NCBI GenBank assembly: GCA_038049695.1
Contig: CP142461.1
Location: 34,417,001 to 34,481,000 of the forward strand
DNA: 64,000 bases
Origin: Cinnamomum chago
Taxonomy: Eukaryota; Streptophyta; Magnoliopsida; Laurales; Lauraceae
Direction: 5' to 3'
The position numbers and the translations under genes were made by a program. The notes under the pieces are model-generated. The model saw only the letters and a list, made by a program, of their open reading frames with translations, had not been told where the DNA came from and searched no databases. Below, piece after piece: positions 21,281 to 32,941 of the stretch. Positions within the stretch are counted from its first letter, which is position 1. Every line of letters begins with the position of its first letter.

Positions 21281-23433
21281 CTCGCAGCGTCACTCGGACA
21301 AGAAGACATCAAGAAGATTCTCCCGCTCCTTCAAGTCAAGGACACCGGAGTAATCACTCCTCGAGCTCTTCATCTAAAAGAATGAGCTCCAGCTCAGTCA
21401 CCAAGACTGTATCCTCTTTCGACTCTCGAAGAGTGAACATCTTGGTCACAAATGCTGAGCAACCTCCGCCACATGATGACGTAGCTGCACGCATCCAGCA
21501 GCTGGAACAAGGACAACAGAGAATAGAGGCCCTAATGGAAAACCTCCTTCTCACTATCCAACGTCCGCCAAACAATGAAGCTCCTCCGAGCCATCAAGGC
21601 GACGAGAAAAATGCGGAAAACAATGAGTCACGCGCCCTTACCAAAAAAGACGTTGACGATATCCTCGCCAAAGCAAAAGAAGAGGATACACTAAAGGAGC
21701 ATGGGATCAAGCCACCATATCCCTTGTGGATGGACTCGGTCCCGTTCCCTACAAAATTTAAGCAACCTACTCTCCAAACATATACGGGAAAAGGTTCAGC
21801 CAGACAACACGTCATCCATTTCAAGATCCTGACGGGAGCTATTGCGGATCAAGATGCCCTCAAAATCCACCTCTTTGCAAGTACCCTAAAAGGTACGGCC
21901 TTTGATTGGTACTCCACTCTGCCGGAGGACTCCATTCAAAATTGGGCCGTGCTGGAGACACGCTTCCTAACCCACTTCAAAGGTGAGGATCATCCTGTTA
22001 CTATGGCGCAGCTCTGCAGCCTAAAACAGGGAGAGAGTGAGTCAACATATGACTTCATTCACAAGTGGAAGGCAATGGCGTACAAATGCTCAGATGTATT
22101 GCCACAAGCGTCGCTAGTCGACATCTTCCGTAACAACATGAGAGCAAGAATCCGCTCCATGATCATCGGCAACAAATCAAAAAACCTAGGTGAACTCCTA
22201 GAAGCTTCTATGGAGGCTGAAACGGTGATCAAAGACCTCAACAGTCAGAAATCATCAAAGAAAGAGCCGATCACCATTGCAACCTCAAAGCTAAAGAAAA
22301 AAGAGGTTCTCAATGTGCAAACCAAGTCAGCTCCTCAGCCGCCAAAGAAAGCTGAAAACAAAGCTGCAGGTAAAAAGCCTGAACTCTCTGATGTCTTCAA
22401 AGAACGAGTAGAGAAGAAATACCCGTTCGATGAAGATGTTGAAGAAATTTTTGGGGCACTTCTCGCAAACGGTAAACTCACCTTGCCTGACCCCAAAAGA
22501 CCGGGCGATGTTGGCAAAACCAACGATCCTCGGTACTGTCCATACCATCAGATGGTCTCGCATCCTCTAAATCAATGCTTTGTTGTGAGAGAGAAGATAA
22601 ATGAGATGTGGAAAAACGGAGTCATCACCTTCGACAAGAACTATGGGTCTGCCTCCGTCAACATGGTGTCGTGTGGACAAAAACAAAAATCACCAAAAGA
22701 GAAGATCACTACTTCCTTCAAGGTGATAAAGATGACCCAAACGTCCCAAGAGTTGGTTCCATATCCAACATCAGACGGACAACCCATATGGGTACACCCC
22801 GATCTCCTAGAAGATGAAAATTGGGAGGTCGTCAAAACAAAGCCAACCGCTCAACAGCGAAGGCAAGCCAGGAGACAACTCCGCAAACTCAAACAGCAGG
22901 AGAAAGCTCCGAAAAGGCAAGAAGTCGCTGAAAAGGCAGAAACCTCCTCTACCGCTTCACTGGGGGCAACAGAAGAGTCTCCTCCCAAGACTTCAAAGGC
23001 GGCAAGAAGATTCACTCTTGGTGATTTCATGGCACCGCACCTCAAAGATGAAACTACGCAGGGGGCATCATACTCTTGCAACTCGGTGGTTGGATTCCCC
23101 ATGGATGGATACGAGTCCAGTGACACCGCCAGTGACATCGATGAGTGGGAGAAATCCCTCGAAACAGGAGAATATCTCTCCGACGAGGAATGGATCCCTG
23201 AATCTCATCTTATGCCAGTAATCTGGTATAACCCATTACAGCCGCAAGGATCCTGGTCTGATAATGAAGAAGACCAAGAGGCTGTCCAAGAAAATACTCC
23301 AGTGGAACCCAACCATGTTGAACCACAAGGAGCAGACGAAGAAGAAGATTTGGCTCCCGTGCCTGATCTCGATGAATACGCAAGGATCTTGCAGCACCTT
23401 GCTATAGAGCAAGAACAAGGTCGCATCAATTAG
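21217..23433 (+). CDS. Gag polyprotein of element B
   Basis: I place the start at the ATG at 21217; the frame is open further upstream, but that overlaps ORF1 in another frame. The protein of about 738 residues has a Ser/Arg/His-rich N-terminus, a short coiled coil (RIQQLEQGQQRIEALMENL), the retrotransposon gag domain (HLFASTLKGTAFDWYSTLPE, then ETRFLTHFKG), and a Tat-type zinc-knuckle-like CPYHQMVSHPLNQC. The C-terminus is acidic. Gag forms the virus-like particle and packages element RNA. The frame ends at TAG 23431-23433; a frame change between 23433 and 23540 is needed to enter the protease frame. Homology to the gag of element A is clear in domain order but distant in sequence. Confidence 0.85.
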   Translation: MVGKTRRHQKSATKIHVRRPVTRSVTRTRRHQEDSPAPSSQGHRSNHSSSSSSKRMSSSSVTKTVSSFDSRRVNILVTNAEQPPPHDDVAARIQQLEQGQQRIEALMENLLLTIQRPPNNEAPPSHQGDEKNAENNESRALTKKDVDDILAKAKEEDTLKEHGIKPPYPLWMDSVPFPTKFKQPTLQTYTGKGSARQHVIHFKILTGAIADQDALKIHLFASTLKGTAFDWYSTLPEDSIQNWAVLETRFLTHFKGEDHPVTMAQLCSLKQGESESTYDFIHKWKAMAYKCSDVLPQASLVDIFRNNMRARIRSMIIGNKSKNLGELLEASMEAETVIKDLNSQKSSKKEPITIATSKLKKKEVLNVQTKSAPQPPKKAENKAAGKKPELSDVFKERVEKKYPFDEDVEEIFGALLANGKLTLPDPKRPGDVGKTNDPRYCPYHQMVSHPLNQCFVVREKINEMWKNGVITFDKNYGSASVNMVSCGQKQKSPKEKITTSFKVIKMTQTSQELVPYPTSDGQPIWVHPDLLEDENWEVVKTKPTAQQRRQARRQLRKLKQQEKAPKRQEVAEKAETSSTASLGATEESPPKTSKAARRFTLGDFMAPHLKDETTQGASYSCNSVVGFPMDGYESSDTASDIDEWEKSLETGEYLSDEEWIPESHLMPVIWYNPLQPQGSWSDNEEDQEAVQENTPVEPNHVEPQGADEEEDLAPVPDLDEYARILQHLAIEQEQGRIN

Positions 23434-23567
23434 CTTCGTCACAACCCAGCACCGGAAGTTCCTGAAAATCTAAAGGATCTCCTCCGGTAACCCCGGAAAA
23501 CGAAGAAAGTTGTTGGATCGATGATCCTCCTACATCTGAGGACGAATCTGATTCCCAACAGTTCATC

Positions 23568-24815
23568 TTGAAGGCATCTTCCGTCAAAGTTACTTGCAAT
23601 GCAATAGCTCAGGATGATAATTCCTCACCTTCTCAGGCTTCGTCACCTGGAACAGTGACATCGGAACTCAAACCTCTTCCGACTGATCACCTTGAAGAAA
23701 TTACAGCCGGTGAAATCTTCTTCAGAGAAAATCCGGTCAATTGGTCCCAAATGCCCGATCTCATCGGTGATGACTGGACCGACAAAATATTCGATAAAAA
23801 AGGAAAGTTGCTGGATGCTGTTCAGGACTTGCTCCCGGAAAATGCTCCATGCAACACAATTACTGAAGATGGCAATGCTGACACAGAGACATCTTCAGCA
23901 AATGAGAAGGAACAACCCCTCGATCTCGAGGGTGATCTTCCAAACAAAGACCCTTCTCTAGAAGCTCTTGAAGTTGGTAGAGGTACCCATTCTGGCCGGG
24001 ATTACCACAAAAACTACAACCAACCTTTTGCTTCTTATGTAAATCCTTCGGGAAAACAAGCTGTAAACGCCCCTAGTGGCAAGAATAATGAAAATGCAGG
24101 CCCCAAGGAGGCTTTCAAGTATGACTTGATTCAGCACTTCAAACACATACCTGCACGTCTGCACATCCTAGACTTATTAAGAATGTCACCACAGACTCGT
24201 GATAGTCTCATTTCAGAACTACAAATGCTGGATGCGGATGTCGACAAACATGCCCCACAAGTCCTACAAATTGAAATGGACTATAGGGTCAAAAAATCAA
24301 AAACTCCCTCAAAAGGAGAAAAGAAGAAAACTGAGGGATTCTGCATCGAATGCCTCTCGGTTCAAAAAGCAGCAAGTGCAACCATCGCCTTCACCAAGGA
24401 AGACCTCCTACTAGGTGAGACAAAGCACAACCGACCCCTGTACTTCACCGGGTACATCAAAGAGGTGCCAGTACGCAGAATCCAGATCGATCCAGGTTCT
24501 GCACTCAACCTCATCTCCACTTCGGCACTCGAAGAACTGGGCATTCCGCCTAGCAAGCTGAGCCACACGTCTGTGTCCATCTTTGGATATGATGGCAGCG
24601 CTCAAAGGCCGATCGGTAAAATCAGGTTCAAGTTGCAAATCGGTGATCTTATCTCCGAGGTCACTGTCTATGCAATAAAGACCCCTTCATGCTACAACAT
24701 CCTTCTCGGACGCCCCTGGATACACGAGAATGGTGTTGTCCCTTCGACTTTACATCAGTGCATCAAGTTCGTTGGCAATGACGGCTTGATACATCGAGTG
24801 TTTGCAGAAAAATAG
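23568..24815 (+). pseudogene. Protease region of the element B polyprotein
   Basis: The first ~270 residues are an acidic linker. The aspartic protease lies at about residues 290-400 with QIDPGSALNLIS (the active-site triad appears as D-P-G, a Tat-type variant) and YNILLGRPWIH near its end. It would cut the gag-pol polyprotein. The frame ends in TAG at 24813-24815, but the same frame continues open to 26690, so this was one polyprotein; CAG to TAG is the simplest origin. Coding in this frame actually extends upstream to about 23500, where a frameshift separates it from gag. Confidence 0.82.
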
Positions 24816-24854
24816 CTCTTCAAAGGCAAAGAAGTCTATTTCGCAGATGCTCAG

Positions 24855-26690
24855 ATGTACCATGAAAAAAAAGAAAGGGAGGAAGAAATAGCACCCTTTG
24901 CCGAAAATCTCCAGAAAGACAAAGGCAAGGCTCCTCAGCAATCACCGGAAGAAAACAAACCCTCTATCAAAACCGAAGAGAATAATCATTCTCCCTTCAT
25001 GGTCTCCCTCAAGTCTTCAAAGCCTCTGGTGATCACCACCAAAGCAAATAAGATAAAAGAAAAGGCTGGGGGCAAGTTTGCTGTCTCCTTCGTGACTATC
25101 TTGCAAAACACGGATTCGGACTCAGAGCCAGAAGATGACACATCGTCAAGCCAAGCTGATGATCAACAAGTTCAGCCCGCTCTCACTCCGTTGGAGACAA
25201 CCGTTGACATAGAAGATCCGGCATCTGCTTCCTTCGTTGTTCCAGCAACATCAGCAGAAGAAAAGCCAATCTTCTTCCATAAATTGGGAGTTTCTTCATC
25301 AAATTCTTCCATTGAACCTTTCCAAAATGAAGGTATGCCTCAACTATCCCTGTATAGTCCAATGGCACAAGCTATCATGAAGAAAATGGGCTACGACGCT
25401 CAGAACCCAATCGGTTTGGGAGGTGGTCGTGGTATTATCACGCCATTGGAACCAACCCTGACCAAAAGTCAACTGGAAGGTTGGAAACCCCACCGCCACA
25501 TAGAAAAGTCTTCACATGGGTTGGGGTATGATCCTGACGCTCCCTTGAGACAGTTGACACAAAGGCTGCAAAGTCGTCTTGCCGACCAAGCCTCAACATC
25601 TCATATTAATGAAGACATCGATCTCCCTGGATATCTCTTTGAAGAGTTGACCGTCAAGGATCCAGGAAGTTCATCCAATTGGTACGATTTCTCCAATGAT
25701 GAAGAGGAATTGTCCGATGATACCGACACACGGTTCTCTGACCCAGAAGAACCACTGTCTCCAAAAGAAGTGCCCTACTTCGACCTAATTTCAACAGGTG
25801 ATTGGGACCATCTCATAGCAAATCTTGAGAAAAGTACCAATCAAGAAGACCCATGGACAAAAGCAGAGCCGTGGTCTGTAGATACCTTTGGAACTCCAGA
25901 AGGCTTTGTTGGGCTAGAAGCCTCCGAAAATATTGTGGAGGAACCACCTTCAAACCTTCCAACTGAAGATTCTGTTCGAAAGATAGACTTGGGAACACCT
26001 GATAACCCACGTCCTGTATTCATAAGCAAGAATATAAAGGATGATGAGTTACCTGAGTATAACGCGTTTCTTCATGAGTTTGTTGATTGTTTTGCATGGT
26101 CTTACGCTGAGATGCCTGGCTTAGACCCCAAAATAGCAGTCCACAAACTCAATCTTCAAAAAGATTCAAGCCTGTCAAAACAAGGCCAAAGAAGGTTCCG
26201 TCCTGACGTGATGGACAAAATTGAACAAGAAGCTCAAAAACTCAAAAGCGTTGGCTTCATCCGTGAGGAACAACATCCTGAATGGTTGGCCAACATCGTC
26301 CCCGTGACAAAGAAAAATGGGCAAATTAGGGTCTGCATTGATTACAGAGACCTAAACAATGCATGCCCAAAAGATGAATTCCCGCTCCCTATACCAGAGG
26401 TGATGATCGACAACACCTGTGGGTTCGAGCGAATGACATTCATGGATGGCTTCTCTGGCTACAATCAGATAAAGATGCATCCTGAAGATGAAAAACACAC
26501 AGCATTTCGGACCCCGTTTGGCGTGTATTGCTACACTGTCATGCCATTCGGTCTGAAGAATGCCGGCGCTACATATCAGAGGGCTATGATGAAGATATTC
26601 CAAGATATGCAGCACAAGACGGTCGAATGTTATGTCGATGACCTCGCCGTCAAAAGCAAAAGAAAAGAAGACCATCTCAAAGATCTTTGA
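24855..26690 (+). pseudogene. G-patch and reverse transcriptase region of element B
   Basis: An acidic linker is followed by a G-patch-like motif (IMKKMGYDAQNPIGLGGGRG, about residues 170-190), then RT from about residue 390. RT motifs include NIVPVTKKNGQIRVCIDYRD, FMDGFSGYNQI, MPFGLKNAGATYQRAM and the catalytic YVDD within CYVDDLAVKS near 26630-26660. It converts element RNA into DNA in the particle. The frame ends at TGA 26688-26690, but the next frame at 26727 is in register, and an Arg codon (CGA) is expected, so this is an in-frame nonsense change. G-patch motifs bind nucleic acid or helicases and occur in some retroelement polyproteins. Confidence 0.87.
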
Positions 26691-26726
26691 GAAGTCTTCC
26701 TCCGACTTCGCAAACACAAACTGCGA

Positions 26727-29309
26727 ATGAATCCCCTCAAATGCTTCTTCGGTGTTTCATCGGGTAAGTTTCTCGGATTCATAGTACAGAAAGCTGGCAT
26801 AGAGCTTGACTCCACCAAAGTCAAGGCTATCCTAGAAATGCCATCTCCAAGAACCCTAAGACAATTAAAAGGGCTCCAAGGAAGATTGGCATACATTCGA
26901 CGGTTCATCTCCAACCTATCAGGGAAGTGCCGTCCATTCTCTCGGTTAATGAAGAAAGGTGTCGATTTTGTCTGGGATGCTGAATGTGAAGCCGCGTTCC
27001 AGGACATCAAGTCATACCTGACTAAACCTCCAGTATTGGCTGCCCCCACAACTGGAAAACCATTCCTCTTGTACACAAGAGCCATTGACTGTTCTTTAGG
27101 CGCTCTACTCGCACAAAAGAATGACGAGGGAAAAGAAGCTGCTCTATATTACCTTAGCCGAATGTTGGTAGGTGCAGAGCATCGCTACTCTCCAGTCGAA
27201 AAAGAATGCTTGGCAGTGATGTTCGTCGTACAAAAACTACGTCACTACCTGCTATCCAACACAGTGTACTTGATTTCGAGGATCAACCTCCTAAAGGTCC
27301 TTGTCACAAAAGCAGGTTCTCTCAATGCCCGACTGGCAAAATGGTCCATCCTCCTGTCACAATTTGACATTAGGTATGTACCACAAAAAGCAATCAAAGG
27401 CCAAGCTCTAGCAGACTTCCTTGCGGAGCATCCATTGCCTAAAGATTCTCCACTCAGGGATGACCTCCCAGGCGAATCGGTCTATAGTGTGGAGACTTCC
27501 TTATCAAATGCTTCCTGGCACATGTACTTCGATGGCGCAACCAGGACAAATGAAAAGGGAAATCAAATATCGGGAATTGGCATTCTCTTTGTTAGTCCCG
27601 ATAAATACATGATTCCGAATGCATTCTCGCTACTGGAACCATGTTCAAACAATGCAGCTGAGTACCAAGCCTTGATCATAGGATTGGAACTCGCCCTCGA
27701 ATCCGGCATCACTACGATAGAAGCCTTTGGAGACTCTCAACTGATCGTCAACCAGATGAATCAGAAATTTGAAGTCAGGAAGCCCGATCTGTTGCCTTAT
27801 TACAACAAGGCACAATCGCTTCGACAAAAGTTCGACATCTGTCACATCACCCACATCCTCAGAGGTGAAAACATTCGTGCAGATGCCCTGGCTGGACTTG
27901 TTGCGTCTATGGCAATCCAAGAAGGGGAAAACATGCAAGTTACAGTGTGTCAAAAAAGGATTCTCCCTCCTCTCAACACACATCAAGCAGTTGCTGAATG
28001 CCACCAATTGGTTGGAAGTCGGATCTCCGTCCTTAAACCTCTGATCGGCGACTGGAGGGATCCGTTCATTGATTACATCATGTTCGGAATCCTACCTGAG
28101 GATCCAAAAGAGCGGGTAAGCATCCAAAGACGAGCCCCAAACTTTCATTTGGATATTCCTTCAAAAATGCTGTATAGAAAATCCTACAACGGAGTACTTC
28201 TACGCTGCTTGTCACAACAAGAAGCTGAAGAAACACTCAAAGAAGTACATGCTGGTCTTTGTGGAGCCCATCAGGCTGGCCCTAAGCTCTACGATCAGAT
28301 AAAAAGGTTAGGTTATTATTGGCCTACCATGGTGGCTGATGCAATGCAATTTGCTAAGCGCTGCCAACAATGCCAAATTCATGGAGACTATGTCCACATG
28401 CCTCCGGAATGGCTACATCCTACAGCAATCTCATGGCCTTTTGAAGCCTGGGGTATGGACATCATAGGTCCTATCTCTCCCCCATCAAGCAAAGGTCATC
28501 GCTTCATTTTCGCTGCTACGGATTATTTCTCCAAGTGGTCAGAAGCGTTCGCGCTTAGTGAAATGAAGACCTCATCAGTCCTTCAGTTCTTGCGCACCAA
28601 CATCATTTGTCGCTTCGGCATACCTAAAAGATTCGTCCATGATAACGGACCGCAGTTCCGCGATCACCGATTCTACAGGTTCTGCGACAAATACAAAATC
28701 CAAAGTTGTCCTTCATCTCCGTACAATCCGGCAGCGAATGGACTAGCAGAGGCTTTCAACAAAACGCTCTGCAAAATCCTCAAGAAAATGGTCTCTAGTC
28801 ACAAAAGAGATTGGAGCGACAAACTGCCTGAAGCTTTGTGGGCCTATCGAACCACCGTTCGAGGACCAACCCATAGCACACCATTCTCCTTGGTCTATGG
28901 ATGTGAAGCTGTTGTCCCTTTGGAAGTTCAAATTCCTTCCTTAAGGGTATCTCTGCAAAATGACATGACGCAAGAAAGTAATGTCAAATTGAGACTCCAA
29001 GAGCTGGATAACCTCGATGAGAGACGGCTCGAAGCTCTACAAAACATTGAACTCTACCAAGCACGCATGGCAGGATCTTTTGACAAGAAGGTCAGGCAAC
29101 GCGCCTACAAAAAGGGAGACTTGGTTCTTACAGTAAAAAGACCAATGGTTTTTGCCAACAAATCCAAAGGCAAATTTGAACCAAAATGGGAGGGACCTTT
29201 CGTCATCGACAAAGTCTTCTCCAACGGCGCATACGCTCTTCTAAACATGGAGGGTGACAGATGTATGCTGCCCATCAATGGAAAGTTCTTGAAGCGGTAC
29301 TACCCTTGA
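26727..29309 (+). pseudogene. RT thumb, double RNase H and integrase of element B
   Basis: The region begins with the RT thumb (CFFGVSSGKFLGF). The first, Ty3-type RNase H follows (about residues 105-190, SLGALLAQ, YSPVEKECLAV). A second, plant Tat-type RNase H at about residues 265-395 has MYFDGATR, NNAAEYQAL, FGDSQLIVNQ and RADALAGL, so all four acidic catalytic positions are present. Integrase follows: an HHCC zinc finger (H-A-G-L-C-G-A-H, then CQQCQIHGD), D-D-E core (GMDIIGPI, VHDNGPQF, NGLAEAFN) and a C-terminal GKFEPKWEGPF module. It ends in TGA 29307-29309. Nothing inside this part is visibly broken; the stop before it makes the polyprotein defective. Confidence 0.88.
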
Positions 29310-29686
29310 AGGCTTTCCCCACCGGGTTAGAGCAATGTCTACACGGCCAAAGCTTATTCCTAGGTATCTGCTCGTCAAACCCACTCCTTTTGGAATTTTC
29401 ATCCTCTTGTTGAAATTTCTAAAAAAAAAACCCTCAAAACAATGTTTCTTTCATCGTTTCATTGTTCAAAAAAAAAAAGAGAAGCAAATCCAAAAATCCA
29501 AGTTTAGGAACCTCTTCCCAAACTTGACCAAAATTTTCGATCCTTGAACCCAAAATTCATGGTTTGAAACAAAATCAGAACCTAGGGATTTCAGCCCTAG
29601 TCCACCCCGGCTTTTACCACCAAAATGGTTTTGAGTCAAAATTTACGACCCTTATGTCTTTAAACAAAAAATGGTTTTTCAAAAAC

Positions 29687-30090
29687 CGCAGGGAAGCGAC
29701 GTTCAGTCGATACTTGCAAAACCCAAAATCGGAAGGATGCGACACCCATTCGATACTTCCAAAACCCTAAAATTTCAAAAATCGTGGAGACGCAACGTTC
29801 CAGTTGATATCCACAACCCAAATTTCAAAACAAACAAAAAACAAAACAAAGGTTCGAAAAAACCTCAAAATTCAAAAATCGTGGGGAAGCGACATTCCAT
29901 TGATACCCACAAAACAAAATTTTTGAAAAAAAAAAAGCAGGGAAGCGACGCTTAGTCGATACTTGCACCCAAATCCGCAGGGAGGCGACATTCCATCGAT
30001 ACTCGCAACCGAATGAGCAAGGAGGCGACATTCCATCGATACTTGCAATACCATTAAGCAGGGAGGCGACTTTTAGTCGATACTTGCATT
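29687..30090 (+). repeat. GCGACATTCCATCGATACTT repeat array
   Basis: About eight units of 35-60 bp share GGGAGGCGAC, a 4-8 bp variable step and TCGATACTTGCA. Units closest to 30090 are the most alike. The array starts about 380 bp after the pol stop; 29310-29686 holds no gene. Confidence 0.85.
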
Positions 30091-30104
30091 TTTGAAAACC
30101 AAAA

Positions 30105-30796
30105 ACCGGGCTTTCACGCCAAAAAACCCGGCTTCCATGCCAAAAAATCCGGCTTTCACGCCAAAAAATCAAAAATCCGGCTTTCATGCCAAAAATCAAA
30201 ATTCGGCTTCCATGCCAACAAAACAAAACTCGGTTTTCAAAAAAAAAAAAAATCTGCCTTTCATGCCAAAAACAAAAAATCTGGCTTCCATGCCAAAAAA
30301 TAATTTCGGCTTTCATGCCAAAAACAAAATCTAGTTCTTACACTAAAAACAAAACCGGCTCTCATGCCACAAAAAATCTTTGGCTCCCATGCCATCCCAA
30401 AATTTGGCTTTCACGCCACAAAAACCGGCTTTCATGCCACCAAAAAAAAAAAAAAAATTCGTCTTTCCTGCCACCTCAAAATTCGGCTTTCATGCCATCT
30501 CAAATTTTTGGCTCTCATGCCATCCCAAAATTTGGCTTTCACGCCACCAAAATCGGCTTTCATGCCATTTCAAAATTTTGGCTTCCACGCCATCCAAAAT
30601 TTTGGCTCTCACGCCATAAACCCAAAATCGGCTTTCATGCCACCTCAAAATTTCGGCTTCCAAGCTATCCAAAATTTTGGCTCTCATGCCATAAACCCAA
30701 ATTTCGGCTTTCATGCCATCTCGAAATTCGGCTTTCAAACCACACAAAAAAAAAAACCCTGGCTTTTGCCACAAAATCTGGCTTTCATGCCAAAAC
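30105..30796 (+). repeat. GGC-N6-GCC mini-hairpin array
   Basis: About 27 units of 18-30 bp carry GGCTTTCATGCC or GGCTTCCATGCC-like cores separated by A-rich spacers (CAAAAA, CAAAATC). Each core can form a 3-bp stem with a 6-nt loop. A 217-codon frame across it only mirrors the repeat. The array lies between pol and the antisense gene. Confidence 0.9.
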
Positions 30797-31003
30797 AACC
30801 CTTTTGACAAAAGATTTTCACAAAATGATAACCTTTTGATCAAAATTTTCAAACAAACATTCTCATCCAACCTTTGCTTATTTTCATCAAAAAGAATTTA
30901 AGTAAAAGGTACACAGAGTACCAAAAAAATGTTTTACATAGAGGTACCAAAAAAAAAAAAGGAAGAGAGAAAAGAAGAAAAGAGTTTGTTATAAATCAAG
31001 AGC

Positions 31004-32941
31004 TTAGTCTAGCATGGTCTTCAACCAAAGATCCAGCTCCTCAAGCAGACTCTTGGCCTTAGCCTCTAAAGCTTCCAGGCCGCACTTCTTCAAGATCTTG
31101 CCATAAAATACGGCAGAACGCCGCGACCCATACTCCTGAGTCTTTCTCTGGAGGCTGCTACCGGCTTCTTCAACTTGGCGAATCAAAGTTCCCTCTTTAG
31201 CACGGGCTTCTACAATGGCAGTCCATTTGGCAGAACTTTGTTCTTGCAATTGCTCAAGGCGCTGCCTAGCTTCTGTGACCTCCCTATCAAGACGGCGCAG
31301 GTCCTGTGTTAGCTCGATGATAGCCAACTCGGTAACGTTCCTCTCCCGAACGAATTGCTTCCGAGCCCGTGAGATCTCATCCATTTCAGATTTGATCTTA
31401 CCGGATGGCTACAAAAACATCTCATTGAAGAAGTCACCGCTTGGGAAATTCTTGGTCTCAGTCCATTTGTCGCCTAAAGCAATGACTTCATCAACAAAGG
31501 CCTTGGCACTTGCAATGTCCAGACCGACCTCTGCACTGTCAGCAAGGATATCCTGTACATGCTTGACCATGCCAAAACTAGCTTCCAAATGGCCAGAAGA
31601 GAGAGTTTCAACCCATGAGCTCAGCACACTCTTCAACACCTTCTTTGCATATTGAAGGCATGGTCCGGATGGAGATTCATCACGCTCTGTTGGCTGACTG
31701 CCCATGTCAGTCCGTGGTGGAGAAGAAATCAAAAGGCTCTTTCCAATCGGAGCCACTGAAGAAGCAATATCACCACAAAGTCCCGCCTCTGCCGTGACGG
31801 GACTGGTAGAAGAAGCCCCTACTTCTGGATCGGCTGCTGGCATCTCCTACTCTGGCCCTGAGGAAGACGAAGGAACTTCTCTTGTTGCTTCACAACCTGC
31901 TGGCAAAAACACAAGAAAAGGTATGAATATGATCTTGTCAAAAAAAAAATCAATGCCAAGATTATCACTATGAAATACCTTCTTCCATGATGGGTGGAGT
32001 ACTTTCTGTCTCCATTTGCTCATCTGAGGCATCGTCAAAAGCTATATCCATAGATGGCTCGAAGTCGGAACCCTCTGGCAAGTCAGCTGACAAGAAAACA
32101 AAAATATGTGTCAGCAAATTCGAAAAAAAAAAAGAAGGAAAGAAGCGGAAATAGAGAAGAAGGAGAATCATACCAACATCGGCGGTCTCTTCTTCACGAC
32201 TCCTCTTCTCTGGAGGCTCATCAGCATCTCCTGATACCTCCTCAGCGATGGTAGAAGGGACTTCCAGATCAAGAGAGTCTTCGTGGCGTCTCTCAGTGCG
32301 ACGCTGTCCTCTCCTCCTCTTTTTTCTACGAGCCGGTCTACTTGAAGTACCTGCCTCGCTGTCAAAGTCAGGACTTCCACTCCAAAAGATTTTCAGGTGT
32401 GCATCATCATGCTCCCAATCCAATTTACAAAAATCATGCATAAAAGAAAATTATCATGCACTAGATGCTAGGAAAACCTTGACAAAATTTGACCAATTCC
32501 AACCCAATTTGGTCAAAATCAAACTTTGTCTAAGTCAAAATTCATGTTGGCTTAGCATAGAAATTCTAGCCTTCTATCTTGATGCATAAAAAAAAAAAAG
32601 GAATGCATGAGCATCTTGGATTGCATAAATCTCATTATCATGGAGAGCAAAACGGGGGGAAAAGAAAGTTTTCTTTCTTAAAAAGAAAGAGAGAAAAAAA
32701 AAAGAAAAGAAAAAAGAGAAAAGAAAAATTCTGGGCTGGCCCACAAGCCGAGGCCCATGGGCCACATGGCCGTACGGCCTAGGCTGTACGGACATGTCCG
32801 TACAGCAGCAAAAAAAAAAAAAGAGAAGAAGAAAAAAAAAAAAGAAAAGGGCGTGTAAAAAAAAAAGAGAAAAAAAATGATGAAACTTTCTTGACATGGA
32901 ATTTCTTGTAAAAAAAAAAAAAGAAACTTACTTGAAGCCAT
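31004..32941 (-). pseudogene. Antisense PMD-type gene of element B, PMD domain deleted
   Basis: The ATG at 32941 starts a tiny exon (ATGGCTTCAA) with a GTAAGT donor. In element C the intron leads to a PMD exon; here a deletion has removed the intron end and the whole PMD exon (C positions about 59826-62487). What remains matches C: a basic nuclear-signal-like RKKRRRGQRR exon ending at GTATGA (about 32175), an exon from about 32091 (acceptor TTGTCAG), and the C-terminal exon from about 31903 to TAA 31004-31006. The last part is a strong coiled coil (ELTQDLRRLDREVTEARQRL). Stops at 31847-31849 and 31409-31411 are CAG and AAG in C. 32442-32931 is intron. The gene is antisense to gag-pol, and its product without PMD is probably inactive. 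Confidence 0.78.

Noticed and set aside
30105..30796. CRISPR-like look of the short regular repeats
   Set aside because: Units vary in length and sequence, spacers are A-rich and not unique, no cas genes exist, and the DNA is plant nuclear.
30186..30839. 217-codon frame in the mini-hairpin array
   Set aside because: The frame only mirrors the repeat (Phe/His/Ala/Lys cycles) and has no independent coding sign.
32574..32941. Phe-rich minus-strand frames that look like membrane proteins
   Set aside because: They read through the T-rich intron after the GTAAGT donor of the antisense gene.
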